From the NCBI GenBank assembly GCA_023250175.1, contig JAHFBD010000048.1, forward strand, positions 1-12,449: 12,449 bases of DNA, written 5' to 3'. Positions 1 through 7,213 of the stretch are shown in pieces. This DNA is from Candidatus Melainabacteria bacterium (GTDB taxonomy: Bacteria; Cyanobacteriota; Vampirovibrionia; 2-02-FULL-35-15). The notes under the pieces were generated by a model that worked only from the letters and a program-made list of their open reading frames with translations, had not been told where the DNA came from and did not search any database. The translations under genes and the position numbers were made by a program. Every line of letters starts with the position of its first letter. Positions within the stretch are counted from its first letter, which is position 1.

Positions 1-597
1 TCCTGTTAAGTTATCAAAAATTAAACCAGCAAAAACATTTTCTTGATAGAAAATATTTTGATTGCTACCAAAAATACTTTTCCAACTCCACAAAATTGAG
101 ACTTCTCTTTCAGTTTTCTTTGGATTTAATATATGCCACCTGAAAATTGCAAGAGGATAACTGCTTTCTTGATAGTTGTGAGGAAGTATTGGTGTAAATT
201 GTTCTTGGTATAAATGCAAATCTTTATATTCAAAAATAGCTATTGGGTATAGTGCATGATAGTTACCATTTGGTCTTTGGAAATTCCAGGCAGAGAGAGA
301 ACCATCTGGTGGTTTATATTCATTTAATACAACGGCATTCCCATTTTCATAAAATGCAAACTGGCAAGGGAAAATGGTTTTATAAATATGCTTTCCTATT
401 TCCAAATGCCATTTAGAAAAATCACCTCTATATGACTGGCATATAGTTCCTGCTCCAAGTCCACCTAAAGGAATACCTTGGTAATATCCATCATCAAAAT
501 TTGGCAACCCACCTTCAGGACCAATTATTTTTCCAGTACCAGGTGATTCGAGTGGTTCACCAATTTTTCTTTTCCATGCTTCTTTTGGAATTATCAT
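1..597 (-). CDS. GH116 (GBA2-like) glycosidase, N-terminal part, cut by window edge
   Basis: The first 199 residues are visible and the frame is still open at base 1. The translation resembles the N-terminal beta-sandwich domain of non-lysosomal glucosylceramidase GBA2 and bacterial GH116 beta-glucosidases. It has a glycine motif IPLGGLGAGTI at residues 42-52 followed by YRGDFSKWHLEIG, then YHALYP at 113-118, and TPILPHNYQESSYPLAIFRW at 135-154. Family members usually have a second (alpha/alpha)6 domain carrying the catalytic acid pair, which would lie beyond the left edge, so activity cannot be judged. There is no signal peptide, which suggests a cytoplasmic enzyme acting on beta-linked glucosides or glucolipids. 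The ATG at 597 is the first start after an in-frame TAA about 30 bases upstream, and no clear Shine-Dalgarno sequence precedes it. Family call is fairly sure; substrate is unknown. Confidence 0.82.
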   Translation of the reverse strand, partial: MIIPKEAWKRKIGEPLESPGTGKIIGPEGGLPNFDDGYYQGIPLGGLGAGTICQSYRGDFSKWHLEIGKHIYKTIFPCQFAFYENGNAVVLNEYKPPDGSLSAWNFQRPNGNYHALYPIAIFEYKDLHLYQEQFTPILPHNYQESSYPLAIFRWHILNPKKTEREVSILWSWKSIFGSNQNIFYQENVFAGLIFDNLTG

Positions 598-674
598 GAT
601 TAAATATAAATGACGATTATCTTATTTCTATGTGCCTACTTTAATGTATTCCCTTTTTTCAGATTAATTTCACG

Positions 675-690
675 CAATTCTTTAGAATTG
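675..690. repeat. 16-bp inverted repeat in gap upstream of the GH116 gene
   Basis: CAATTCT and AGAATTG form perfect 7-bp arms around a 2-base centre. It sits about 80 bases upstream of the GH116 start, in a region with no convincing gene. This symmetry suits a dimeric DNA-binding protein better than an RNA hairpin, because the loop is too short. Role unknown. Confidence 0.4.
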
Positions 691-768
691 TTTAATTTAT
701 GTTTGGTTAGAACAATTTTTGTTTTGGGAATCTTACTTATTAGGAACCAATAGATAAATGAGGTGAAT

Positions 769-906
769 ATGTTAGGTAGTTTTAATAATAATATTGATAA
801 AAGAACATGCATTATAAGCTTTATAGTTCTTTCCATAGTAACGGCATCAATTACTTATTCGGGATTATTTAGTTTAATTAATATTAGTGGGGTTTTTAAG
901 CAATAA
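769..906 (+). CDS. Candidate 45-aa single-span membrane peptide
   Basis: An ATG preceded by GAGGTG (760-765) opens a 45-codon frame ending in TAA. The N-terminus is polar (MLGSFNNNIDKRT). Residues 14 to about 32 are hydrophobic (IISFIVLSIVTASI and onward) and could span the membrane once, and the tail is LINISGVFKQ. The Shine-Dalgarno to ATG spacing is short (3 bases), so expression is uncertain. A 66-codon minus-strand frame overlaps it but lacks any ribosome binding site, so the plus-strand reading is preferred. I recognise no family. The layout (short positive N-tail, one hydrophobic helix) loosely resembles small membrane peptides, but it could be chance in AT-rich DNA. Confidence 0.35.
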   Translation: MLGSFNNNIDKRTCIISFIVLSIVTASITYSGLFSLINISGVFKQ

Positions 907-1003
907 TTTTTTACCTAAATAAGGTTACTAAACATTTAAAACCCACTTGTCCCTGCTGAAAAGAAATTTGCTTTAACAATAAGGAACATTTGCTTTGTTT
1001 ATC

Positions 1004-1031
1004 TTGAAAGATAGAATACATATGTGATACA
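1004..1031 (+). promoter_or_regulatory. Candidate sigma70 promoter for the 73-aa gene
   Basis: TTGAAA (1004-1009) and GATACA (1026-1031) are 16 bases apart, and the second is preceded by TG one base away, an extended -10 element. It would start a leader of about 100 bases before the ATG at 1142. Sequence match only. Confidence 0.4.
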
Positions 1032-1064
1032 CTGTTGAGTACTGTTTTCAAGTTTAAATCTTTA

Positions 1065-1135
1065 ATAAGCAAGGAGGCTTATCCCTAGCTTAGGTAAGAG
1101 CTTTCTGCTTTTTATCTAGTTCCTAATTAAGGAGG
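1065..1135 (+). promoter_or_regulatory. Leader with hairpin over an AAGGAG and a second, consensus RBS
   Basis: ATAAGC (1065-1070) and GCTTAT (1077-1082) form a 6-bp stem whose loop is exactly AAGGAG. A second Shine-Dalgarno, AAGGAGG at 1129-1135, lies 6 bases before the ATG at 1142 and clearly sets that start. CCTA/TAGG and a weak AAGAGC/GCTTTT pairing lie between them. The first AAGGAG has no start codon at a usable distance, so it may be structural or coincidental. Confidence 0.4.
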
Positions 1136-1141
1136 AATACA

Positions 1142-1363
1142 ATGAGCATAACAGTCCAATCACCTTTACAAAGAGGTCTTAGATTACTTTCTGAACCAGA
1201 TGAAAGCAGCTACCCATCTGGTAACTTCAATACTGGCAAAAAAGAAAGTGAGAAAACTCTACAAACAGAGAATAAACTAAATATCAATAAGCCACAAGAG
1301 AAAAGCACCTGGGATAAATTTTTGAAAGCATTAATTCAAGCTTTAGGTGTACCACATACCTAA
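1142..1363 (+). CDS. Small soluble protein of unknown function, 73 aa
   Basis: The start is fixed by a consensus AAGGAGG six bases upstream, the strongest ribosome binding site in the window. The protein begins MSITVQSPLQRGLRLLSEPD, continues through a polar, probably disordered middle rich in Ser, Asn, Lys and Glu (residues 21-54), and ends in a likely amphipathic helix WDKFLKALIQALGV (about 57-70). There is no signal peptide, membrane segment or cysteine. It is convergent with the metallopeptidase, and the two stop codons are directly adjacent. I recognise no family. A polar linker plus a short helix could be a partner-binding or regulatory peptide, but that is guesswork. Its own promoter and leader suggest it is a real, well-translated gene. 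Confidence 0.6.
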   Translation: MSITVQSPLQRGLRLLSEPDESSYPSGNFNTGKKESEKTLQTENKLNINKPQEKSTWDKFLKALIQALGVPHT

Positions 1364-1374
1364 TTAATTAGGTA
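1357..1374. repeat. 18-bp perfect palindrome over two convergent stop codons
   Basis: TACCTAATTAATTAGGTA is identical to its reverse complement and is centred on the junction between the plus-strand TAA (1361-1363) and the minus-strand TAA (1364-1366). As RNA it could fold as a 7-bp stem with a TTAA loop on either strand. No T-run follows on either side, so it is not a classical intrinsic terminator. Confidence 0.6.
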
Positions 1375-2863
1375 AGAGGTTAAAGCTAAAATTATTTTTA
1401 GCCCCATTAGAACAATTTACATTTAATATAACTTCTTGGACAGTTTTGTTTTTTACTAGTATACGTATTAAAGATTTCGGGATAGCAACCCCAAATGTTT
1501 TTTTATTGTTAATAGAGTTTAATACAAATTCTTTTGGTTTGATATTTAAATCAATTGATGGATAAACCCTACAAATACTTTCTTCCAAGAAACTATTAGC
1601 TATTACTTCTATCCTAATCGTCTTATGTCCTTTTGTTTTAAGAGTTACAGTACGAGGTCCATTTATATTTAAACTTGCACTAGAATCTTCTTCAGCAAAA
1701 GTTGAAATGATGTCAAACGTGGTCAAGAGATCACCTTCTTTAATTTCTATAATTTTAGCTTTATTTTTATCTTCTGTAATTGGTAAGTTAGCATCTGTAA
1801 AATATCCTTTTGGTACAGGATCTATAAATGATTCTCCATTAATATCTTTTGAATATGGTCCTACGGCTGAACCACTGGACCCCTTTCCCCCTTTAAATGA
1901 AGTGTTAATAGGCTCTATCTCTAAAGTATATGTGCCAGGAGGAATTGCAAATAAAGTAAATAATCCATTTTTTTGTTCCAGAAAATCGGATACACATGAA
2001 ATTGCTTTATTAAGTGGATCGACAGTATTTCGTAAAATTATATTTGCACCAAGTACCGGTGTTCTCCCATCTTTACGAAAGATTCTTCCGGTAATTTGTC
2101 CAAACTTTTTAAGTTTTTCTTGGTTTGGATATACTAATGAAAGTGCTGAGGTATCATCTTGGCAAATTGTAAGCAAGTCTGACACTCCTCTTGGAAACAT
2201 AATTGGAACAGAGTCTTTTACTTCTTTACTACTAGCAGGATCTAATGCTTCTGTATTTATCTGACTATGAGAAAGACCAATTGCATGCCCAATTTCATGT
2301 ACTATAGTTCTTTTAAAAACATTAATGCTTACTTCTTTATCTTCTTTAGTATCAATTCCATTAATTAGCATTCCATTTAATATGATCTGGGATTCGGGTA
2401 TACTAAACATTTCTTGAAATTGAAGTACTATAGGACCGCCCACTCCAAGAATACTATTAGAAGCTCCTTTACCTACATAAGCATCCAAGAGTGTCCCATC
2501 TTCATCAAAGACAATAGGCGTAAAACCATTTAAAGACTCATCAGTAGTTGGTTTTAAAACAGATTTAAAATTAGAGGCATTAATATCCGTTTCTAAGAAT
2601 CCTTTAAGAAATTTTACAAACTTTATATTTGCTGTTTCTTGTGAACTCCACATACTAAACAATTCTTCCACAAGTGCTACGGCTTCTTCATTTGATAACA
2701 CTCCTAATCTACCTGTGTCATATTTATAGAAAAAGGGTCTTGTTTCATAAGAAAGTATTTTTCCATCTCTTACTTCAAGTGGACCACCCGCTAATGCTTG
2801 ATTTGGAATTAAAAGAGTTAGTATTAAAATCAAACAGATCAAATTAAGCTTTGTAAAAATCAT
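1364..2863 (-). CDS. Secreted metzincin-type (matrixin-like) zinc metallopeptidase, 499 aa
   Basis: A hydrophobic signal peptide (about residues 4-25, probably cut near NQALA/GG) indicates export. The zinc motif HEIGHAIGLSH at residues 189-199, followed by Ser200, is the metzincin HExxHxxGxxH, with E190 as catalytic base. PIMFP at 220-224 supplies the Met-turn (M222). Upstream, residues 42-80 (RPFFYKYDTGRLGVLSNEEA and onward) match the N-terminal part of bacterial matrixin-like proteins. After the peptidase, residues 255-320 (GQITGRIF to GTYTLEIEP) look like a carboxypeptidase-regulatory-like beta-sandwich. Residues 395-499 are beta-rich with two cysteines (C431, C484) that could pair outside the cell. 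No clear Shine-Dalgarno is seen; TATAAAAT lies only 8-9 bases before the ATG. Divergent from the 291-aa gene. Class is confident; substrate unknown. Confidence 0.85.
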   Translation of the reverse strand: MIFTKLNLICLILILTLLIPNQALAGGPLEVRDGKILSYETRPFFYKYDTGRLGVLSNEEAVALVEELFSMWSSQETANIKFVKFLKGFLETDINASNFKSVLKPTTDESLNGFTPIVFDEDGTLLDAYVGKGASNSILGVGGPIVLQFQEMFSIPESQIILNGMLINGIDTKEDKEVSINVFKRTIVHEIGHAIGLSHSQINTEALDPASSKEVKDSVPIMFPRGVSDLLTICQDDTSALSLVYPNQEKLKKFGQITGRIFRKDGRTPVLGANIILRNTVDPLNKAISCVSDFLEQKNGLFTLFAIPPGTYTLEIEPINTSFKGGKGSSGSAVGPYSKDINGESFIDPVPKGYFTDANLPITEDKNKAKIIEIKEGDLLTTFDIISTFAEEDSSASLNINGPRTVTLKTKGHKTIRIEVIANSFLEESICRVYPSIDLNIKPKEFVLNSINNKKTFGVAIPKSLIRILVKNKTVQEVILNVNCSNGAKNNFSFNLLPN

Positions 2864-2906
2864 ATTGGTATTTTATACGAAAGCTAGCAGTTTATCTGAT
2901 TTTTAG

Positions 2907-2920
2907 TTAAGTTAACTTAA
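2907..2920. promoter_or_regulatory. 14-bp perfect palindrome between divergent genes
   Basis: TTAAGTTAACTTAA equals its reverse complement. It lies between the metallopeptidase start (2863) and the 291-aa gene (3049), a typical place for an operator that controls both directions. A TATTAT box (2931-2936) is close on the plus strand. Binding is inferred from symmetry only. Confidence 0.4.
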
Positions 2921-3048
2921 TCTTTGAAGATATTATTTTGTTATTAGAAAAATTTAATCTTTTACCTAAGAGTTTCTTTAGCAATTTTATAGACAAAGCT
3001 TTTCAGCTTCTGTATTATCAAGAGGTCAATGATTTGAGGAGAACAATA

Positions 3049-3924
3049 ATGCAAACACAAAGGATTCAACCAAACTACATAAGTGTAGCTTCTAATAAGC
3101 TTACAACTGATAAGCTTAAAGAACTTAGAATAGCTCTAAGGAATTTTATTGAGAAGGGTAACCCTTTAGAATTGCCCTCTGAAACAGAGATTCCAGATTG
3201 TGTAAAAGAAACATTTGCACAAGCTGCCAATTCATTATCCGGTGAGGAATTAAAAAACCTAATCCAAAAGAAAGTATTTGGAATAGCAGAAGAGTCATCT
3301 GACATTCTTTATTATCTAACTATTAAAGCTGGGTTTGATTCGGGTGTTTTCACAAAAGAACGCTTAGAGAAATTCCAACAATCTGTTCAGGATTTATTAC
3401 CTTACTGTTCCCTTGAGTCTTTTAAGAAAATTAAAATAGCTGCAGATAAAGAAATTAAAATCGAGGATATATCTAAAATGCTCCCATATTATCCACAAGA
3501 AGACAATTTAAGGCTCAATGAAATAGTTAGAGATTATTTACGAATGCTTTTTGTAGACTTTGCTGTAAAAGTTTATCAGAACAGAAAAGGAGCAGATTTT
3601 TCAAACCCAAAAGTTATTATCGGAAAACTTGAAGAAGAGACAAAAGAATTATTTGAAGCACTTTCCAGAACTCCTTCTACGAAACAAGTTGTTCCTACTA
3701 CTTCGGAAGAACAACAAAAATTAGTCCGTGAAATTGTTGGACTTGGAAAAAATGTTTTAAACCCAAACAGCTTTACTTTAGAGAATTTATTACAGTTTAA
3801 CTTATGGAAAAGTAGTGCCCGAACAGAGTTCTTTTATAAAAATCCCAATCTCCCATATGATGAAGCAAAACAAATAGCTAAAGCATGGGAAAAAATATTA
3901 GAAGCCAGTACTTTTTTAAAGTAA
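3049..3924 (+). CDS. Alpha-helical soluble protein of unknown function, 291 aa
   Basis: The ATG at 3049 is chosen because TGAGGAGA lies seven bases upstream. The frame stays open to a TTG at 2938, which would add 37 residues (328 aa in total) but has no ribosome binding site. The protein starts MQTQRIQPNYISVASNKLTT and is almost wholly helical by composition, with many Lys/Glu/Leu heptad-like stretches, for example IGKLEEETKELFEALSR and QQKLVREIVGLGKNVL. It has two cysteines and no signal peptide or membrane span. It ends four bases from the convergent proline-rich gene. I recognise no domain. The helical-bundle character and the location beside another unknown helical giant suggest, but do not show, a shared process. 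Confidence 0.72.
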   Translation: MQTQRIQPNYISVASNKLTTDKLKELRIALRNFIEKGNPLELPSETEIPDCVKETFAQAANSLSGEELKNLIQKKVFGIAEESSDILYYLTIKAGFDSGVFTKERLEKFQQSVQDLLPYCSLESFKKIKIAADKEIKIEDISKMLPYYPQEDNLRLNEIVRDYLRMLFVDFAVKVYQNRKGADFSNPKVIIGKLEEETKELFEALSRTPSTKQVVPTTSEEQQKLVREIVGLGKNVLNPNSFTLENLLQFNLWKSSARTEFFYKNPNLPYDEAKQIAKAWEKILEASTFLK

Positions 3925-3928
3925 TAAA

Positions 3929-4192
3929 TTATCTCCTGATTGGACATATACCTGGCAATGGCTCTCCACCGGGCTCACCATCAGGTATTGGATCTGCATT
4001 TGGTGGGGCTAGTGGTGTAGGCTCTGGTTGTTTAACTGGTTGTGGGGTTTGAGGTTCTGGTGGAGCATCCGGCTCTACTTCTGGTTTTGTGTCAGGCTTT
4101 GTGTCCGGTTCTGTTTCAGGAGTAGTTGGTGGTGCTGGTGCAACAGCACTGTTAAAACCATGTATTAAATTAATTTTTCTTATTGCTATCAT
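3929..4192 (-). CDS. Proline-rich acidic low-complexity protein, 87 aa
   Basis: After a short N-terminus (MIAIRKINLIHGFNSAVA) the protein is dominated by Pro, Glu, Asp and Thr with a four-residue period: PETE, PDTK, PDTK, PEVE, PDAP, PEPQ. The DNA shows three near-identical 12-bp units (4083-4118). The tail is GGEPLPGICPIRR, with a single cysteine. Such regions are extended and flexible and often act as spacers between a membrane or wall anchor and a domain, but no anchor is visible here. The N-terminus is too weakly hydrophobic to be called a signal peptide with confidence. It follows the large gene by 21 bases on the same strand, so the two may be co-transcribed. There is no Shine-Dalgarno. 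It may be a real small protein or a decayed gene end. Confidence 0.5.
   Translation of the reverse strand: MIAIRKINLIHGFNSAVAPAPPTTPETEPDTKPDTKPEVEPDAPPEPQTPQPVKQPEPTPLAPPNADPIPDGEPGGEPLPGICPIRR
4083..4118. repeat. Three 12-bp tandem repeats
   Basis: The units GGTTTTGTGTCA, GGCTTTGTGTCC and GGTTCTGTTTCA follow each other and, on the minus strand, encode the Pro-x-Thr/Asp-x tetrapeptides of the proline-rich protein. Copy-number slippage would keep the frame. Confidence 0.7.
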
Positions 4193-4213
4193 TTTAGTTA
4201 GTATTTTAACACA

Positions 4214-7147
4214 CTAAACAATCCCCAAATCCCTTCTATCATAAAATCTTAAATCCTTAGAAGCCTCTAAAGCAAGCTCCATAACTTCAGTTAACCAGAT
4301 ATCTTTTTCTGTACCTGTAAGTTTATTTATATCAGTTACAAAATTAAAGTTAGTATCATTTGCAGTCAGTACCATGTCATAAGTATCAAGTAAAATAGGT
4401 GAATTGGATTTTGTTGAATAGCGTAAAGTCTCTGCTATAACTAAAACAGGATAAAAATTTCTATCTGTAATATTTTTAAGCCTTCCACTGGTATGCCATT
4501 TATATGCTTCAATTAGCATTCTAAGTGAACCAGGATTATCTTTCCATGAGTTATCTTTTTTTTGGTTTACAAACTCTATTTCACGACTTTGTTCATTCTT
4601 TTCATCTTCTTTATTGTTTTCAATAATCTGATTTTGAATATTAGTATTTTGCCCAATTGTAAAACCCTTATGCCAAAGGGATAGTGAATACCTAAAAAGA
4701 TCTAAAAGGTTTTGATATCTATTTGTAATGGTGTAAACCTGAGCGTGTGCTTTTCTAAGAGGTTCTAGTAATTTATCCATATGAGGAGTCATACTGCCTA
4801 AATATTCTCCTGCGATATGAGATTTATGTATATGACCATAAGCATCTTCAGTATGGTTCTTTTTCGCAAGTGGTCGTTCCCACTCGTGGAAAGGAGAACT
4901 ATCTGGAGGATAAGCATTGGATAAACTCCCACCAATATTTGAGCCCCACCCTAGATTTAAAACATTAGCTTGAATTCGTGATGCAGCTTGAAATAACTCT
5001 TGTGGTGTAAACCCTACTTGATTTATATCTTTGAGAGATTTTACATTCGCTGTATCTAAAGGAATAATTGTCCCTTTTAGTTTTTCATAGAGAATTTTAG
5101 TAGGTATTAAAAATGCAGAGTTACCACTGTAATTGTGGTAGTGATCATTAAAAACTATATAACTATAGCTATTCCCATCCAGATTATATTTATCCCCATT
5201 CTTACATGATATAGCTATAAATCCTCGTGTAAAGATAAAGTCAGTAAGTGATAAATCTTCAAATTCATCTTTAGCTTGAGGAAAAGCCTCTTTGTATTTT
5301 TTAATAGGATCTAATCCTTTTTCTTTTGCATTAAGATCTTCTACAAATATTTTTTCCGAGTTTAATCCTGAAATAAAAAAACCACGCCCTGGAAAATCAT
5401 TAGAATTGCCTGCATTAATTAGTCCAGTAAAATCAGCAAGATCTTTTCCAAATCCCGCTAGCAAGGATAATTCTTTATCTGACACTTTTTTTGTTTCAAA
5501 TGTAAGTGAGCTAAAGCCATGGTAAACATCAAATATTCGGGCATATGTGTTTAATGTCTCTCTATAAACTCTAATGGCTTCGGGATGAACCTTATCGGAT
5601 AATTGTTGAGGATATGGTACATGATCATTTCTTATTGTGTTATGTATAAATCTTTGGGCTTCAAGAAGAGACTTGTTTCTAATTAGGTTACTTATAGCAG
5701 CATGAATACTTATTTCAACTAGTAGTTTATCTGCTGCTGCTTTTGTAGTTATTATTTTACCTTCAATTGCTTTATTGTAATTTTCTAACATTGCCAGATA
5801 AAGATTGTTTTCAGCGAGATATGCACAATAATTAAAAATTAAATGTAAGTCACTTCTTGAGAGATTTTTAAAAGAAATAGCATTTTTATAAACTTTTAAT
5901 GCTTCTAATGAAGCTCCTTTTTTGACTAGAGCGGCAAAATCATCATTAGTTCGTTCACTTATTTCAATATTATCTGTTTGTAATTCTTCAATGGTGTCAT
6001 AATAAACCTGCCATTGTTCAGCATTAGGATTTACCTCTAGTAAATTTTTAAAATTGTGTAATAGAGGTAAGACTGTATGATTAGTCTTTAAACGAGATAT
6101 CACTACCTCTCTCCATTTATTCAGTTCTTCTTGCTCAGTCCGATTTACACAATGTGCATAATAATGCATGAAAAATTTAATTTTCTTTATCTCATCTATC
6201 TTAGAATTAAAATGAGGAATTATTGAGTCTAAAACTTGCAGTTGCTCATCAGTAATTTTGTGCCGAGTGGCATCCACATAAGCATTTATTAGTTCATCAA
6301 TCCTCCAATGTTTTGTTTTATATTTTTCAATCGATGTATGTAAGTCTTTAATCTGTTTATCTTGAAGCTTTGAATTACTTAATTTTGTATATGCTTTTAT
6401 TAATTCTTCAATATCAAAGTTATTTTGTTTGTGATAGATAATTCCTTCTTTTAGACTTTTTATGTTTTTTTCTGCAAGATTTGACTTAATAAAATGAACA
6501 CAGGACTGAAAGAATGTTTTTGTCTTAGGAGGCTCATTATATAAATTAGCTGTTAACTCTTCAATTTTATCTAATGGGATTTTTAAGTCATTTTGTGATA
6601 GATATATCAAACTAGTAAAAGCAGTAGCAAAACCAGAGAAGGTCACATCATCAATTCCACTTTTCTTAAATTGCTGTAGTGTATTTAAATAAAGAAGTAT
6701 ATTGTTAGAATCTAACTTCGTACGAGAAATACCAGATTCCGCTAATGAAATTAGACTTTCAGCTGGTAACTGTAAACAATGATTATATTCTTTTAGGCTG
6801 GATAATATTCTTCCGAGAACTTTTAATTGGCTTTCATTAAGATCTGCTTTTGTTACCTGGACAAATAAATGATTTAATGGATTTATGCTCCACAAATTCT
6901 TTTTGCAGAAAGAAAAAGCAGTTCTGTAAATATTTAAATGATGATTGTTGGAAGATCCAAGAAAAGAATTGTAAGTTTCTAAAAGTGTATCTAATCCAGT
7001 TCCTAATATCTTTTGAAATCTGATTCCATCTTTAATAATTTCCCACTTTGCGCGAGTTAACTCTTTTTTTTCTACAAGCATTTTAAAATGTTTATAAAGA
7101 TCATCAATTGGAAATCCTTTTTCCATATGATAAGAAACTGAATCCAA
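4214..7147 (-). CDS. Very large helical-repeat protein of unknown function, 977 aa as read from TTG
   Basis: Residues 1 to about 545 form degenerate helical repeats of roughly 37 residues. IKSLKEGIIYHKQNNFDIEE (229-248) realigns with IKDLHTSIEKYKTKHWRIDE (266-285), and again with the N-terminal stretch YHMEKGFPIDDLYK. Residues about 570-810 look like a separate globular domain with many His, Gly and aromatic residues (FNDHYHNYSGNSAFLIP at 666-682, LGWGSNIGG at 732-740, FHEWERP at 753-759, YGHIHKSHIAGEYLG at 770-784). A polar linker (830-865) precedes a helical tail. No signal peptide or membrane span. The TTG at 7147 and the next ATG (7126) have no ribosome binding site. The reading frame continues upstream for 22 more repeat-like codons to an in-frame TAA at 7214-7216 and then into a 58-codon ORF, so the true gene is probably longer and interrupted. 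I recognise no family. A scaffold or effector-like role is only a guess. Confidence 0.75.
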   Translation of the reverse strand: MDSVSYHMEKGFPIDDLYKHFKMLVEKKELTRAKWEIIKDGIRFQKILGTGLDTLLETYNSFLGSSNNHHLNIYRTAFSFCKKNLWSINPLNHLFVQVTKADLNESQLKVLGRILSSLKEYNHCLQLPAESLISLAESGISRTKLDSNNILLYLNTLQQFKKSGIDDVTFSGFATAFTSLIYLSQNDLKIPLDKIEELTANLYNEPPKTKTFFQSCVHFIKSNLAEKNIKSLKEGIIYHKQNNFDIEELIKAYTKLSNSKLQDKQIKDLHTSIEKYKTKHWRIDELINAYVDATRHKITDEQLQVLDSIIPHFNSKIDEIKKIKFFMHYYAHCVNRTEQEELNKWREVVISRLKTNHTVLPLLHNFKNLLEVNPNAEQWQVYYDTIEELQTDNIEISERTNDDFAALVKKGASLEALKVYKNAISFKNLSRSDLHLIFNYCAYLAENNLYLAMLENYNKAIEGKIITTKAAADKLLVEISIHAAISNLIRNKSLLEAQRFIHNTIRNDHVPYPQQLSDKVHPEAIRVYRETLNTYARIFDVYHGFSSLTFETKKVSDKELSLLAGFGKDLADFTGLINAGNSNDFPGRGFFISGLNSEKIFVEDLNAKEKGLDPIKKYKEAFPQAKDEFEDLSLTDFIFTRGFIAISCKNGDKYNLDGNSYSYIVFNDHYHNYSGNSAFLIPTKILYEKLKGTIIPLDTANVKSLKDINQVGFTPQELFQAASRIQANVLNLGWGSNIGGSLSNAYPPDSSPFHEWERPLAKKNHTEDAYGHIHKSHIAGEYLGSMTPHMDKLLEPLRKAHAQVYTITNRYQNLLDLFRYSLSLWHKGFTIGQNTNIQNQIIENNKEDEKNEQSREIEFVNQKKDNSWKDNPGSLRMLIEAYKWHTSGRLKNITDRNFYPVLVIAETLRYSTKSNSPILLDTYDMVLTANDTNFNFVTDINKLTGTEKDIWLTEVMELALEASKDLRFYDRRDLGIV

Positions 7148-7213
7148 ATAAAGCTCTAACTTATCTTCTGTAGCACCAGCACAAGAAAGCTCTTCTAAAT
7201 ATTGAATTTGGTT

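Noticed and set aside
636..836. 66-codon minus-strand ORF with hydrophobic start
   Set aside because: No ribosome binding site, AT-driven composition, and it overlaps a plus-strand frame with a better start signal.
1707..2264. 185-codon plus-strand ORF
   Set aside because: Antisense shadow of the metallopeptidase, which has a signal peptide and an intact zinc motif.
2938..3048. TTG-initiated 37-residue extension of the 291-aa protein
   Set aside because: ATG 3049 has a good Shine-Dalgarno and the TTG has none; kept only as an alternative start.
5292..5525. 77-codon plus-strand ORF inside the giant gene
   Set aside because: Shadow frame, no ribosome binding site or recognisable domain.
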